Notes under the pieces: model-generated
The model's database searches: none
The model's input: the letters and a program-made list of their open reading frames with translations, nothing else
What the model was told of the DNA's origin: nothing
Assembly: GCA_934526185.1 (NCBI GenBank)
Contig: CAKTAA010000114.1
Span: 1 to 6,789, forward strand
Direction: 5' to 3'
Length of the DNA stretch: 6,789 nucleotides
Source: an uncultured Eubacteriales bacterium
GTDB taxonomy: Bacteria > Bacillota > Clostridia > Oscillospirales > CAG-272
In this document: positions 5,948 through 6,789 of the stretch, piece after piece
How the letters are laid out: each line of letters begins with the position of its first letter
How positions within the stretch are numbered: position 1 is the stretch's first letter
Made by a program: the position numbers and the translations under genes

Positions 5948-6789
5948 ATGTTAGATTTAAGATTTGTAAGAGAGAATCCGGAAATCGTAAAGCAGAATAT
6001 CCGGAATAAATTTCAGGACGCAAAGCTTCCGTTAGTAGACGAAGTGATCGAACTGGACGAGGAGAACAGAAAAGTAAAGAAGGAGGCTGATGACCTCCGT
6101 GCGAGCAGAAATAAGATCTCCAAGCAGATCGGTGCATTGATGGGACAGGGCAAGAAGGAAGAAGCTGAAGAAGTTAAGAAACAGGTTACAGCAGCTTCCG
6201 ACCACCTTGCTGAGTTGGAGGAGAAAGAAAAAGATCTCGAGGAGCGCATCAAGAAGATCATGATGACGATCCCGAATATCATCGACCCGTCCGTACCGAT
6301 CGGTAAAGATGACAGCGAGAACGTAGAAGTCCAGAAGTACGGTGATCCGGTCGTTCCGGATTTTGAGATCCCGTACCACACAGAGATCATGGAGAAATTT
6401 AACGGCATCGATCTTGATTCCGCAAGAAGAGTTGCCGGCAATGGTTTCTACTATTTAATGGGTGATATCGCGAGACTTCACTCCGCAGTGATCGCATACG
6501 CAAGAGATTTCATGATCGACCGTGGATTCACATACTGCGTACCGCCGTTTATGATCCGCAGCGACGTTGTCACAGGCGTTATGAGCTTCGCTGAGATGGA
6601 CGCTATGATGTACAAGATCGAGGGCGAGGATCTCTACCTCATCGGTACAAGTGAGCATTCCATGATCGGTAAATTCATCGACCAGATCATTCCGGAGGAA
6701 GAGCTTCCGAAGACACTTACAAGCTATTCTCCATGCTTCCGTAAAGAGAAAGGTGCTCACGGACTTGAGGAGAGAGGTGTTTACCGTAT
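5948..6789 (+). CDS. serS: Seryl-tRNA synthetase, N-terminal 280 codons (cut by window end)
   Basis: This class II aminoacyl-tRNA synthetase activates serine with ATP and charges tRNA-Ser (and tRNA-Sec where present). The N-terminus MLDLRFVRENPEIVKQNI is typical. Residues about 30-105 are rich in Lys/Glu heptads and form the long antiparallel coiled-coil arm that holds the tRNA. The linker has IPNIIDPSVPIGKDDSENVE, and the catalytic core then begins: a motif 1 region around RDFMIDRGFTYCVPPFM (186-202), TSE at 234-236 (the serine-binding TxE element), and the start of motif 2, CFRKEKGAHG, at 263-272. In place of the more widespread GTGQLPKF-type stretch it has GVMSFAEMDAMMYKIEG (210-226), a form I associate with clostridial SerRS. 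The frame is open to the window end; at a usual length of about 425 residues, roughly 145 codons lie beyond it. It is probably transcribed alone, from a promoter after the terminator. Confidence 0.97.
   Translation, partial: MLDLRFVRENPEIVKQNIRNKFQDAKLPLVDEVIELDEENRKVKKEADDLRASRNKISKQIGALMGQGKKEEAEEVKKQVTAASDHLAELEEKEKDLEERIKKIMMTIPNIIDPSVPIGKDDSENVEVQKYGDPVVPDFEIPYHTEIMEKFNGIDLDSARRVAGNGFYYLMGDIARLHSAVIAYARDFMIDRGFTYCVPPFMIRSDVVTGVMSFAEMDAMMYKIEGEDLYLIGTSEHSMIGKFIDQIIPEEELPKTLTSYSPCFRKEKGAHGLEERGVYR

Noticed and set aside
6013..6441. A 142-codon open frame on the - strand, rich in Ser and Phe
   Set aside because: It is the complement of the Lys/Glu-rich coiled-coil part of serS; the composition explains the open frame.
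1..6789. CRISPR array, tRNA or rRNA gene, insertion sequence or integrase
   Set aside because: No regularly spaced repeats, no tRNA or rRNA sequence, and no transposase or integrase coding sequence is visible on either strand.

Overview
The window looks like a piece of a low-to-mid GC Firmicute chromosome, most likely a Clostridia member of the Lachnospiraceae type. I infer this from the style of the thiamine pyrophosphokinase and seryl-tRNA synthetase sequences, the purine-rich GGAGG/AAGGAGA ribosome binding sites, and the ECF-transporter/kinase pair for vitamin B6. All recognisable genes lie on the + strand.

Region 1 (about 1-3355) is AT-rich (19 of 60 bases are G/C in 2461-2520) and carries a three-gene module that resembles a restriction or abortive-defence cassette. 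The genes are a C5-cytosine DNA methyltransferase, a DUF262 (GmrSD N-terminal, ParB-like) protein, and a small HEPN protein of the MAE_28990/MAE_18760 type. Their reading frames overlap by 26 and 17 bases, so they look like one translationally coupled operon. The methyltransferase is broken: an internal deletion has removed the segment that should carry the catalytic Cys motif IV and has also shifted the frame. The two downstream genes are open and keep their family motifs. About 370 bases before the module and 254 bases after it contain no gene that I can support.

Region 2 (about 3358-6789) is GC-richer (39 of 60 in 3421-3480) and is housekeeping: a thiamine pyrophosphokinase gene (thiN) that is frameshifted near its start, an ECF transporter S component, a pyridoxal/pyridoxamine kinase, an intrinsic terminator, and the first 280 codons of seryl-tRNA synthetase (serS, cut by the window end). 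The S component and the kinase plausibly form a vitamin B6 salvage unit: import of the vitamer, then trapping by phosphorylation.

The base composition changes almost exactly at the thiN start codon. This suggests that the defence module was inserted directly upstream of thiN and separated it from its original upstream neighbours. The main points of interest are the DUF262 + HEPN pairing, in which the HEPN protein stands where a GmrSD-type protein would have an HNH nuclease domain; the survival of these effectors beside a dead methyltransferase; and the damaged thiN at the insertion boundary.
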